Assembly (NCBI GenBank): GCA_047974375.1
Contig: JBKECF010000081.1
Span: 1-64,000, forward strand
Direction: 5' to 3'
From: JBKECF01 sp047974375
GTDB taxonomy: Bacteria; Bacillota; Clostridia; Lachnospirales; CAMZNU01
Length of the DNA: 64,000 bases
A program made the position numbers and the translations under genes. This document shows, piece after piece, positions 9,083 to 16,509 of the stretch. Position 1 is the first letter of the stretch. Each line of letters starts with the position of its first letter. The notes under the pieces were generated by a model. The model was not told the origin of the DNA and ran no database searches. It saw only the letters and a program-made list of their open reading frames with translations.

Positions 9083-9690
9083 ATGGGAAGAAATGCAAAA
9101 AAATAGTTTTTATGAAGCAACATCAAGAGAACGAGCAACGTATTTAGTTGATAAAGATAACTTTAAAGAAATTATTCCTCCTGTAGATAGAATTGTTAGT
9201 CCCCATCTGTCTGTTTTAAGTGAAGCTGTATCTTTTGATGATGGAGTTGTAACAGGCGTTGTGAAGATTAATAATAGACCTGTTTTTGTTATATCCCAAG
9301 AGGGGTAGTTTATAGGAGGCTCTGTAGGGGAGGTAGGTGGTGCGAAAATAGTAGGCATTTTTGTATTAGCTTTGGAGTTTTATGAAAAAATAAAGAATAA
9401 ATACTCAGAAGTAAAGTAGGATGTTTTGGGGGTATGGGTTTTGTAGCCGTATCCACTGATGTCGTTATAATGAGCTCATTAGGCAGAATAGGATGAAGTA
9501 ATCGAACAGGAAATGGGAAAAAAGGAATTTGATTCGAAAGATAGAGCTTTCTACTTCAAATCCAGTGTTTGCATCTCGGCCAAGTTTCTTTTATAATTTA
9601 GGAGGTTTAGAAGAAATATTGGAGGATATTGAATCTATAAGGTCAACAATAGTCAATAGACCTATCCTTCAGTGGGGAATTGTACCACCC
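9075..9690 (+). pseudogene. mdcD: Malonate decarboxylase beta subunit, decayed
   Basis: Translation starts at ATG 9075 behind GGAGGGGG and gives NSFYEATSRERATYL and IVSPHL, both typical of the carboxyltransferase-like beta subunit. An in-frame TAG at 9306-9308 interrupts it, yet the same frame continues with FIGGSVGEVGGAKI, the family's next motif. After a second stop the central part is missing. The reading then resumes as GCFGGMGFVAVSTDVVIMSS (from 9418), shifts frame, and continues as DEVIEQEMGKKEFDSKDRAF (9493-9552) before dissolving at the R1 repeat body. At least two stops, one deletion and one frameshift make it a clear pseudogene. Confidence 0.85.
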
Positions 9691-9694
9691 GCTG

Positions 9695-9800
9695 AACGGC
9701 GAATTTGGTTGCATACTTGGTTGCATAGTCGAGTTGGTTGCTTACTTGAGCAATAAAGCGAAGCTTTATGACCAGAGCAGAAAGCAAAGCTTTCGACAGT
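9695..9800. repeat. R1 hairpin-string body, second copy
   Basis: Tandem GGTTGCATA units (9706-9745), then hairpins ATAAAGC/GCTTTAT (9753-9769) and GAAAGC/GCTTTC (9779-9794). It is the reverse complement of 2066-2160 with small changes. The 3' end of the mdcD remnant is replaced by it. Confidence 0.75.
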
Positions 9801-9818
9801 CCCGCCACCTATGCCAGC

Positions 9819-9845
9819 ATTGAGGTGGGGGTCTAATTCTTACCG
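9819..9845 (-). repeat. Dispersed terminal repeat R1, copy 4
   Basis: The minus strand reads CGGTAAGAATTAGACCC then CCACCTCAAT, identical over the 27-base core to copy 3 and inverted to it. Its outer end faces right, towards the AMP-forming ligase gene. Confidence 0.85.
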
Positions 9846-10010
9846 ATAAAATATATAGCCGAGGCTAAAGGGCGAGGAGTGAGGGAAAAGACCATTTAAC
9901 AGGACCTTGGGTTCTAGTAGTAAGAAATAACATAATACATAAAATGAAGGAAGAATTTTCTTTGTTAGAATGTGAATTTATTTGACTTTTTCAGAAAAGT
10001 TGGGGGATAT

Positions 10011-11090
10011 ATGAACAGAATAGAAGATTTTAGGAAATATGTAAATTCATTTAGCATGGCACCAGATATGAGTGAAATGTTTAAGAGAACATTAAAGTAT
10101 AAAGGAATAGATGGGCCTACAGTAGCCCATGTAATAGAGGAAATACACACACCTCTGAACTTGCATTTTATTGCTGTAACAACAGGAAGTACAGCATTGC
10201 AAAACATAGTAGGTGTAACAAAGTCTGAGTTAAATGATAGAGTAAGTGCGTCTATAAAAGCTTTTGAGATATTAGGTTTAAAAAAAGGAAGTAAAATTTT
10301 ATTCACATACCCGCCATTAGTTAATGCCTTTCCTAAGGAGGCGCTGGAGGCTTACGAAATTGAAAGCTGTTTTTTGAAGCGCTCCAGTAGGGAGCATTTA
10401 ATAGTTGCGTTGTATGCCGAAAAGCCAGATATAGTAATAGGTGAGTCTACTTTTATGAAAATGATGTTGATGGACGCAAAAAAAATGAATTTAATTGAAT
10501 TTATACCAAAGGGGATTACATTTGTAGCAGCTGGCACACCTTTAGATATGGAGTTTATTGAAGTTGCCAAGGAATATGTAAATGGCACTGTTCATGACTT
10601 TTATGGTTGCCAGGAATTCGGCTGGTTAACAATGGATGGAATACCCCTAAGGGATGACTTTACATTAATGCCTGCAGATGACGAAGGCTACAGTGATTTA
10701 ATTATAGGTGGTCTATCTACTGGAGATAGGTTTCCAGTAGGGTTAAAAGGCCATGTGTGTGACAATAGGGGAAAGATATTAACCTATGATAGACGACGTA
10801 CAATGCCAGAATACGAAACAACAATAGTAGAAAGCACGGCAAAAAATGTTGAAACATTACATAGGTTAACAAGAAGTATTTTAAGGATAAAAGGCAAAAT
10901 AATACGAGTTGCTAAAGATGTAAAGTTGAATTGCGATAAAAATGTGTTAACTTTATCACAATATGGAAGTGAGGAGGTGTGCGTTGTTTATCAAGAAAAT
11001 GCAGTAAGAATGTTTGAGTCTTTACTTGAAGCACAGTTAGAATATCAATCTCAAAAGAAAAACGACCCTACATGGATAAAAGGAAGATGA
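10011..11090 (+). CDS. AMP-forming ligase of the ANL superfamily, mdc-associated
   Basis: This 359-residue protein looks like a short adenylate-forming ligase. It has VTTGSTALQN in place of the usual TSGTTG loop, an ITFVAAGTPLD segment followed by DFYGCQEFG (the YGxTE motif region), and a LRIKGKIIRV segment near the end matching the hinge that orients the small C-terminal domain. It is shorter than typical phenylacetate-CoA-type ligases. In Malonomonas-type malonate decarboxylase systems an ACP:acetate ligase re-acetylates the carrier subunit, and the neighbours here (mdcC, mdcD remnant, mdcG-like and mdcB-like genes) suggest that role; this is inference. I chose the ATG at 10011 because TGGGGGAT precedes it. 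The frame is intact although the locus around it is decaying. Confidence 0.6.
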   Translation: MNRIEDFRKYVNSFSMAPDMSEMFKRTLKYKGIDGPTVAHVIEEIHTPLNLHFIAVTTGSTALQNIVGVTKSELNDRVSASIKAFEILGLKKGSKILFTYPPLVNAFPKEALEAYEIESCFLKRSSREHLIVALYAEKPDIVIGESTFMKMMLMDAKKMNLIEFIPKGITFVAAGTPLDMEFIEVAKEYVNGTVHDFYGCQEFGWLTMDGIPLRDDFTLMPADDEGYSDLIIGGLSTGDRFPVGLKGHVCDNRGKILTYDRRRTMPEYETTIVESTAKNVETLHRLTRSILRIKGKIIRVAKDVKLNCDKNVLTLSQYGSEEVCVVYQENAVRMFESLLEAQLEYQSQKKNDPTWIKGR

Positions 11091-11093
11091 GTT

Positions 11094-11545
11094 TTGTATA
11101 ATAGGCATGACGTTATATTTTTAAGTGGAAGAAGTAGAGAAAAAATATTAAAAGAAATAGAAGTAGTCCATAGTGATGTTGAAAATATTGTTATGAACGA
11201 AAAAATACCAGCCATAGTAAGTAGACAATATAAATGTAAAGATGGGTGTATATACAGTGTGGTTTTGTATCTCCTAATACTTATATTGGAAATAGGCTAG
11301 GGATAAAAACTGAAAAATGGAAAAATGTAATATTAAAAAAAGCGAAAAGAATGCAGTATACAAGGGCTTTACAAAAGCCTGTGTATACTGGAAGATAAAC
11401 ATTCAATAAAATTTGATGGTAAAGTAGAAATACAGGGAGGTTTTGGAGTTAAAATAAGTAAATTATTTAAAGCTCAAAGCACTGTATTAGGGAAGTCTAT
11501 AAATAGCGTGAAAATTATTAACAAGTCAGATATTAAAATGTAAGG
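11094..11545 (+). pseudogene. MdcG-like phosphoribosyl-dephospho-CoA transferase, decayed
   Basis: The first 68 codons (TTG start, four bases after the preceding stop) give YNRHDVIFLS and later IPAIVSRQ, which resemble the start of MdcG, the enzyme that attaches the prosthetic group to the carrier subunit. The frame then stops. Other frames continue with plausible coding sequence (GFVSPNTYIGNRLGIKTEKW; then KVEIQGGFGVKISKLF up to about 11540), so at least two frameshifts separate the pieces. Position between the ligase and the CitG/MdcB-like gene supports the assignment, which otherwise rests on a short match. Confidence 0.5.
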
Positions 11546-11559
11546 GATTTATATAAAAT

Positions 11560-12405
11560 ATGAGTAGTGAAAATATATACAAAGAAGATTTTATTTATTT
11601 ATTAAGTGATATAACTATAAGGTCATTAATCGAAGAAGCATCAGCACATCCGAAGTTTGGTCTTGTAACAAAGTTAAGCAGTGGTAAACATAGGGATATG
11701 GACTATGAAACTTTTGCAAAAAGCATAAAAGCATTAAGACCATATATAAATGAGTATGCGCATTGTGGCTTCAATTTTAGCCCTAATATTTTTAATGATT
11801 TAAGGGTTATTGGGGTAAAGGCTGAAGATGCTGTTTTAAAGGCAACTGGAGGGGTCAATACCCATAAAGGTATAATATTTTTATTAGGTGTTTTGCTGCC
11901 TAGTATTGTAGATGTATTTTATAAAAATAAACCATTTGAAGGTATACAAGATAATATAAAAATACTATGTAAAGATATATTAGATGATTTAAAAAATTTA
12001 GATAAAAAGTCAGACCTTACCTATGGAGAAAGAATATACTTAGACTATGGAATAACAGGCATAAGAGGTGTAGCAAAAAGTGGCATAGCCTTAGCTTTTG
12101 ATCTAGAGAAAAAATACGAATTAATAAATGATAAAAATAAACTTGTATTAAATATTTTGCTAAATACTATGTCTGTACTTGATGACACTGTTATATTACA
12201 TAGAAAGAACATAGATACTTTGAATTATGTAAAGGAAAAAAGTAAGTATATACTAAGTAAAGGTAGTAGCAATAGCGAAGAGGGGATGGATTTAATAAAA
12301 GAGTTTACCGACGAGTGTATAGAAATGGGAATATCTCCAGGTGGTAGCGCAGATATTGTTACGGTGGTGCTTATATTAATGAAAACAAGAAAAATTCTTA
12401 TATAG
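11560..12405 (+). CDS. mdcB: Triphosphoribosyl-dephospho-CoA synthase (MdcB/CitG family)
   Basis: The 281-residue product makes the precursor of the unusual CoA-like prosthetic group used by malonate decarboxylase and citrate lyase. Family marks are the GLVTKLSSGKHRDMDYETF segment (the conserved SxGxHxDMD), GGVNTHKGIIF near the middle and SPGGSADIV near the end. It is close to the usual length of 270-300 residues and shows no break. Given the mdc remnants upstream, the malonate system is its likely former partner, but no intact acceptor or transferase gene remains in the window. A terminator shared with the opposite-strand transporter follows. Confidence 0.85.
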   Translation: MSSENIYKEDFIYLLSDITIRSLIEEASAHPKFGLVTKLSSGKHRDMDYETFAKSIKALRPYINEYAHCGFNFSPNIFNDLRVIGVKAEDAVLKATGGVNTHKGIIFLLGVLLPSIVDVFYKNKPFEGIQDNIKILCKDILDDLKNLDKKSDLTYGERIYLDYGITGIRGVAKSGIALAFDLEKKYELINDKNKLVLNILLNTMSVLDDTVILHRKNIDTLNYVKEKSKYILSKGSSNSEEGMDLIKEFTDECIEMGISPGGSADIVTVVLILMKTRKILI

Positions 12406-12406
12406 T

Positions 12407-12450
12407 TAAAAAAATGCTAGGACTTATAAATAAGCCTCTAGCATTTTTTT
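12407..12450. terminator. Bidirectional terminator between mdcB and abgT-like gene
   Basis: AAAAAATGCTAG (12409-12420) pairs with CTAGCATTTTTTT (12438-12450). The A and T runs on both sides serve the convergent genes mdcB (plus) and the transporter (minus). Confidence 0.85.
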
Positions 12451-12455
12451 GTATA

Positions 12456-13991
12456 TTAAATACCGAAAGGTAAACCAAGACTTAGCCAAGCACAGTAGAA
12501 AAGTGACCATGAAATTAGTATACCTATGGAATATGGAAGCATAAGAGCTAACATGTCACCGTATTCAAAATCGTCAACATATCGTCTTGCTGCAATTAAA
12601 ATTATACCTGCGTATGTCATAAGTGGTGTAATTACGTTTGTAGATGAATCTGCAACACGGTATCCTGCTTGTATAGCATCAGGCCCTAAATTTCCAGAGG
12701 TAGCTTGTATAAGCATAGGAACAAAAATTATAGCAAGAATATTCCACTTGGCAGATGCAGAACCCATAAATAAGTTTATAAAAGCAGAAACAATAATAAA
12801 TCCAAGCATTAAAACTATAGGATTTGTCATATTCATTGACAATAAAAATTCAGCACCAGAGTTAGCTATAAATGAGCTAAGACCAGAAAAGTTGAATATT
12901 GCAATAAAGTTTCCTGCGAAAATTGCAAATACAAGGAAGTAGGAGATTTCACTCATAGCTTGAGATGTAAGTTTTACATAAGACTTGCTATCAGTAATAG
13001 TACCTACAGTTTTACCATATACAAGACTAGGTACGAGGAAAATAAAAATCATTACAACGATTATATTGTCACGTATAGGTGAGTAAAGGCCAGAACTTTT
13101 TCCAGTCATCCCTAATAATTCGTTTGTTGCAAAAGAATCTAAAGCTGTGAACGATAAAACAATAAATGCACCTATTGTAAGTATTAAAGCAATAAGAGAC
13201 TTGCCAAGGGCTTTCTTTTCTAAATCTGTAAGAGCAGAAGCAGTATGTAAATCTTCTGGTATTTTGTATTCATAGCTATTTACTGCTTTGTTTGCAAAAA
13301 ATTTAGCCACAATAGTTATAACTATTGTTAAAAAGAAAGTGGAGGCTATCATAAATAAATAGTTCATGGTAACGCTATTATTAATGCCAAATTCAGCGAG
13401 GGACCAGCCATTTGCAGTAACAACTGTTTCGGTTATACCACCAAGAAGTCCGTCACCTGGAGTAGGTATAAGAGCTGCACCAAAACCAGCAGACACACCA
13501 GCAAAAGAGGCTGTAATACCAATTAAAGGGTTTTTGCCTAGACCGGCATAAAGAGCTCCTGCTAAAGGTATAAGAACAACATAGCCTGCATCTGAGGCAA
13601 TTGATGAGTTGATACCGATAAAAACAACTACAGGAAGCAAAAGGTTTTCAGGAGTAGCTACTCCAAGCTGCTTAATAGCAGCACCTAGTAAACCAGTTTT
13701 TTCTGAAAATCCAAAACCTATTACACCAACTACAACAATTCCTAGTGGGGAATAAGATGTAAAGTTTTTAATAGCATGGTAAAAGAACCAAATAAAACCA
13801 TCTACACTTAACATATTCTTTACTACAATGTCGTTTCCGCCTTCTACAACGGATGTGTATGTTCCTTGGAATATAAAGCTTCCTATACATACAAAGGCTG
13901 TCAGCCATAAAAACAAAATATTGGATTCGGGCAAAGCATGTCCGATTTTAACAATCCAAGATTGTTTTAAGTCTGATTTTTTTTCACTCAT
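12456..13991 (-). CDS. abgT: AbgT-family transporter
   Basis: This 511-residue integral membrane protein has about 12 hydrophobic segments. The N-terminal region (WIVKIGHALPESNILFLW), the GINSSIASDAGYVVLIPLAG stretch, the GFGAALIPTPGDGLLGG loop and VADSSTNVITPLM are typical of the AbgT family, whose members move p-aminobenzoyl-glutamate or export sulfonamide-like compounds. The substrate here is unknown. It stands alone, with about 250 AT-rich bases upstream and a shared terminator downstream. Nearby folate genes are lacking, so context gives no help with the substrate. Confidence 0.9.
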   Translation of the reverse strand: MSEKKSDLKQSWIVKIGHALPESNILFLWLTAFVCIGSFIFQGTYTSVVEGGNDIVVKNMLSVDGFIWFFYHAIKNFTSYSPLGIVVVGVIGFGFSEKTGLLGAAIKQLGVATPENLLLPVVVFIGINSSIASDAGYVVLIPLAGALYAGLGKNPLIGITASFAGVSAGFGAALIPTPGDGLLGGITETVVTANGWSLAEFGINNSVTMNYLFMIASTFFLTIVITIVAKFFANKAVNSYEYKIPEDLHTASALTDLEKKALGKSLIALILTIGAFIVLSFTALDSFATNELLGMTGKSSGLYSPIRDNIIVVMIFIFLVPSLVYGKTVGTITDSKSYVKLTSQAMSEISYFLVFAIFAGNFIAIFNFSGLSSFIANSGAEFLLSMNMTNPIVLMLGFIIVSAFINLFMGSASAKWNILAIIFVPMLIQATSGNLGPDAIQAGYRVADSSTNVITPLMTYAGIILIAARRYVDDFEYGDMLALMLPYSIGILISWSLFYCAWLSLGLPFGI

Positions 13992-14204
13992 ATTTTCTCC
14001 TTATTAAACAAAAGAAACATTATGTTTCTGCAATAGTAATGATTAATTATATCACAAGATATTTATATTAGGTGTTAGGCAATGTTTTTCTGTATACTTG
14101 CACATATATTTTTGGGAAAATGAAATTTTGTTAAGCAGTAATTGCAGAAGATTATATACTAAAATATAAATTATAACTAAATAGTATATTGTATTTTTTG
14201 TACA

Positions 14205-14235
14205 AAAAAAGCGATGAATGGTAACATCGCTTTGT
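14205..14235 (-). terminator. Terminator of floA operon
   Basis: On the minus strand AAAGCGATG pairs with CATCGCTTT, followed by a run of T. It lies just behind the floA stop codon. Confidence 0.85.
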
Positions 14236-14238
14236 AGT

Positions 14239-15225
14239 CTACTTATTTGTATTGGCTCCTATTGTTATGTTTGCATTGGAAAAAGAATCTTTCATTTTTG
14301 TATCTGCTTTTTTATTTTCCATTTCAAGGTAGTTATACACACCTAGGTTACCATTTTTTAATGCTTCAGCTATAGAAAGAGGTACTTGAGCTTCAGCTTC
14401 TACAACTTTAGAACGCATTTCTTCAACTTGAGCTTTCATTTCTTGTTCTTTGGCTATGGCAGTAGCACGACGTTCTTCGGCTTTTGCTTGGGCTATTTGT
14501 TTATCTGCCTCAGCTTGGGCTATTTGTAATTGTGCGCCTACGTTTCTACCGATATCTATATCGGCTATGTCAATAGATAATATTTCGTATGAAGTACCAA
14601 GGTCTAAGCCTTTAGAAAGTACAACACGAGAAATCATATCAGGATTTTCTAAAACTTCCTTATGGGAGTGGGAAGAACCTACAGTTGTTACTATACCTTC
14701 TCCAACTCTTGCTATTATTGTTTCTTCACCTGCACCACCTACTAATCTATCTAAATTAGTTTTAACTGTAACTCTTGCAATAACTTTTACCTCTATGCCA
14801 TCTACAGCAACAGCAGATATCCAAGGAGTTTCTATAACTTTAGGCGTAACACTTTGACGAACGGCTTCAAAAACATTTCTGCCGGCTAAGTCAATAGCTG
14901 CAGCACGTTCGAAAGTTAAGTCTAAATTTGCTCTATGGGATGCTACTAAAGCGTTCACTATGTTGTTTACATCGCCTCCAGAAAGGTAATGAGATTCTAA
15001 TTGATTAACATTAACATCGATATTTGCCTTTGTAGCCTTTATTAATGGTTTGATTATTAATATAGGCTTAACACGTCTAAGACGCATACCTATTAAAGTG
15101 AATAAACTGATTTTTGTGTTTGCTGCCATTGCCGAAACCCAAAGACCAATAGGTACAAAGGATAAAAAGGCGGAAATAATTACAAACAGAACACACAGCA
15201 TAACAATAAGTACTACTAATTGCAT
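14239..15225 (-). CDS. floA: Flotillin-like protein FloA
   Basis: This 328-residue protein belongs to the bacterial flotillin/FloA family, which organises membrane microdomains. An N-terminal membrane hairpin (residues 1-25) is followed by an SPFH-like domain (ANIDVNVNQLESHYLSGGDV, AAIDLAGRNVFEAVR) and a coiled coil rich in Ala, Glu and Lys (IAQAEADKQIAQAKAEER). The tail contains NKKADTKMKDSFSN. Length and motifs match the family throughout. It lies 29 bases behind the NfeD-family gene, the usual pairing, with AGGAGG before its ATG. Confidence 0.95.
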   Translation of the reverse strand: MQLVVLIVMLCVLFVIISAFLSFVPIGLWVSAMAANTKISLFTLIGMRLRRVKPILIIKPLIKATKANIDVNVNQLESHYLSGGDVNNIVNALVASHRANLDLTFERAAAIDLAGRNVFEAVRQSVTPKVIETPWISAVAVDGIEVKVIARVTVKTNLDRLVGGAGEETIIARVGEGIVTTVGSSHSHKEVLENPDMISRVVLSKGLDLGTSYEILSIDIADIDIGRNVGAQLQIAQAEADKQIAQAKAEERRATAIAKEQEMKAQVEEMRSKVVEAEAQVPLSIAEALKNGNLGVYNYLEMENKKADTKMKDSFSNANITIGANTNK

Positions 15226-15254
15226 AATAAACCTCCTAGTTTAGTCATAACATT

Positions 15255-15716
15255 TTATATAACAGATACATAAATTGTGTTGTCTTTTATATCTGCAATT
15301 TTAATTGCAGAACCATTTTCAATAAAACCTGATATTGAGTTAGCATCGTAAGTTGAGCCTTTAATTTTTATTTTGCCATGTGGTTTTAAATCACTAATAG
15401 CTTGGCCTTCCTTGTGAAGTAAATTAATATCTACTTTTAGGGAATCATCGTAATTTAAACTATCTTTTAAAACAATCTTTTTATATACATCCGTTTCTTT
15501 TCCCAGATGGTAAAGCAAATAACAAAATGCAGCGAAACTAACAATTTCAATAAATATAAAGTGTAAACCTAAGGATGGTGAAATAGCTGTAAGAATAATA
15601 GATGCTAAAAACGCAACAATACCACTAATTCCCAATACACCAAAACCAGATGTAAAAATTTCGGCAACGATTAAAATACAGCTTAATATAATTAAGCTTA
15701 CAACTAAACAAATCAT
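15255..15716 (-). CDS. NfeD-family membrane protein, short type
   Basis: The product of about 153 residues has hydrophobic segments over the first 80 residues and a C-terminal beta-rich OB-like domain (LKPHGKIKIKGSTYDA then IKIADIKDNTIYV), the short NfeD arrangement without the protease domain. It normally partners flotillins, and floA follows directly. I place the start at ATG 15716 because AAGGAGG lies at the right distance; an upstream in-frame start would place the ribosome binding site inside the gene. Confidence 0.85.
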   Translation of the reverse strand: MICLVVSLIILSCILIVAEIFTSGFGVLGISGIVAFLASIILTAISPSLGLHFIFIEIVSFAAFCYLLYHLGKETDVYKKIVLKDSLNYDDSLKVDINLLHKEGQAISDLKPHGKIKIKGSTYDANSISGFIENGSAIKIADIKDNTIYVSVI

Positions 15717-15808
15717 ATAAAAACCTCCTTCCATAGGTTTGCTTTAATATAGCTGATTTATTCGATATAGTTTCTTGGGTACTTTTATTTTAACATATAT
15801 AAAGTAAA

Positions 15809-15828
15809 AGTCCAATTTATATTGGACT
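15809..15828 (-). terminator. Terminator behind PspC-type gene
   Basis: AGTCCAAT pairs with ATTGGACT over a four-base loop, followed on the minus strand by TTTTACTTT. It separates the PspC gene from nfeD-floA. Confidence 0.7.
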
Positions 15829-15832
15829 AAGA

Positions 15833-16021
15833 TTAATAGTTTGAAGGCGTAATAGCCCAAAAAATAATATATATAATTAAAGACTCCACACCAATTAATA
15901 TAAAGGTTATGGCAAACAACAAACGTATTATTGTTGGGTCCCAATCAAAAAAGTTACCTAATCCTCCACAAACTCCCGCAAGCATTTTATTATCACGGGA
16001 TAATCTAAGTTTTTTTCTCAT
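15833..16021 (-). CDS. PspC-domain small membrane protein
   Basis: The whole 62-residue product is one PspC domain: a basic start (MRKKLRLSRDN), the signature MLAGVCGGLGNFF, DPTIIRLLF, and a hydrophobic helix ending in WAITP. PspC proteins sit in the membrane and take part in envelope-stress responses; in Firmicutes they are often free-standing like this one. The GAGG-type ribosome site lies 5 to 8 bases upstream. It ends in its own terminator, so it is probably transcribed separately from the floA pair, although all three are membrane-organisation genes. Confidence 0.88.
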   Translation of the reverse strand: MRKKLRLSRDNKMLAGVCGGLGNFFDWDPTIIRLLFAITFILIGVESLIIYIIFWAITPSNY

Positions 16022-16025
16022 AAAA

Positions 16026-16217
16026 TCACCTCAAACAAGTATACGAATATATAAAAAATTTGTTTATAAAAAAAAAGCCATGAAAACGGCTCTTTGTCAA
16101 ATCCTCTTGTTCGTTAAAAACATTAACAACTGTAACAGTTTTATAAAAATCTTTTTCATTAAATATTATTTTTTTATCCATTAAACTGAATATTTCTGTT
16201 ATACTTGTATTAGACAT
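16026..16217 (-). pseudogene. N-terminal fragment of an IS transposase (ISL3-like?)
   Basis: The frame begins MSNTSITEIFSLMDKKI behind a strong GGAGG and stops after 63 codons, the last third being junction sequence. The same start with its upstream region is repeated at 27026, and part of it probably at the left window edge, so it belongs to a mobile element cut down to its promoter end. The start pattern, and GGCTCTTTGTCAAA at 16089-16102 which looks like an ISL3-type terminal repeat, suggest the ISL3 family, but the fragment is too short to be sure. Confidence 0.5.
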
Positions 16218-16333
16218 AACAACCTCCTTTATTATTTTTGTCTGATTTAATTATAGGTTATTTTGGTTGTTATGTCTTTTTTTTGCATAATAAATGGTGT
16301 CGTTTTTTATCACCAACACCATTTATTATAGAA
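16183..16333 (-). repeat. Repeat R2, copy A (IS promoter end with long hairpin)
   Basis: About 150 bases almost identical to 26909-27060. It consists of a hairpin with 14-base arms (ATAATAAATGGTGT at 16287-16300 with its complement at 16316-16329), an A-run, AACCTATAATTAAATCAGAC, GGAGG and the first 12 codons of the transposase fragment. Confidence 0.85.
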
Positions 16334-16397
16334 CCATAATACTTCGTGAATTTTATCCCTTTTTTATCCTATTTAATGCATCTGCTACGTCTAGTAT

Positions 16398-16493
16398 CTA
16401 TTCCTCTTCAGCATCAAGCTGTATAAGCTTGTACAACATAGCTAAAATAGCAATATTTATGCCTATAATTATAATATTTAAAAACGTTTTCAT
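16398..16493 (-). CDS. 31-residue membrane peptide behind clpC
   Basis: A short gene with a good AAGGAGG ribosome site 8 bases before its ATG and only 16 bases behind the clpC stop codon, so probably co-transcribed with clpC. The peptide is one hydrophobic helix (TFLNIIIIGINIAILAMLY) followed by a short acidic tail (QLDAEEE). I know no family. The strong ribosome site and the well-formed single-pass layout are the only reasons to believe it is translated. Confidence 0.5.
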   Translation of the reverse strand: MKTFLNIIIIGINIAILAMLYKLIQLDAEEE

Positions 16494-16509
16494 AACTTAA
16501 TCCTCCTTC

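Noticed and set aside
9306..9308. In-frame TAG in mdcD as possible stop-codon recoding
   Set aside because: A second stop, a missing central region and a frameshift follow in the same gene, so ordinary decay explains it.
8652..9845. A single complete IS between the inverted R1 ends
   Set aside because: The interior holds mdc gene pieces rather than a transposase, and I see no target-site duplication at the ends.
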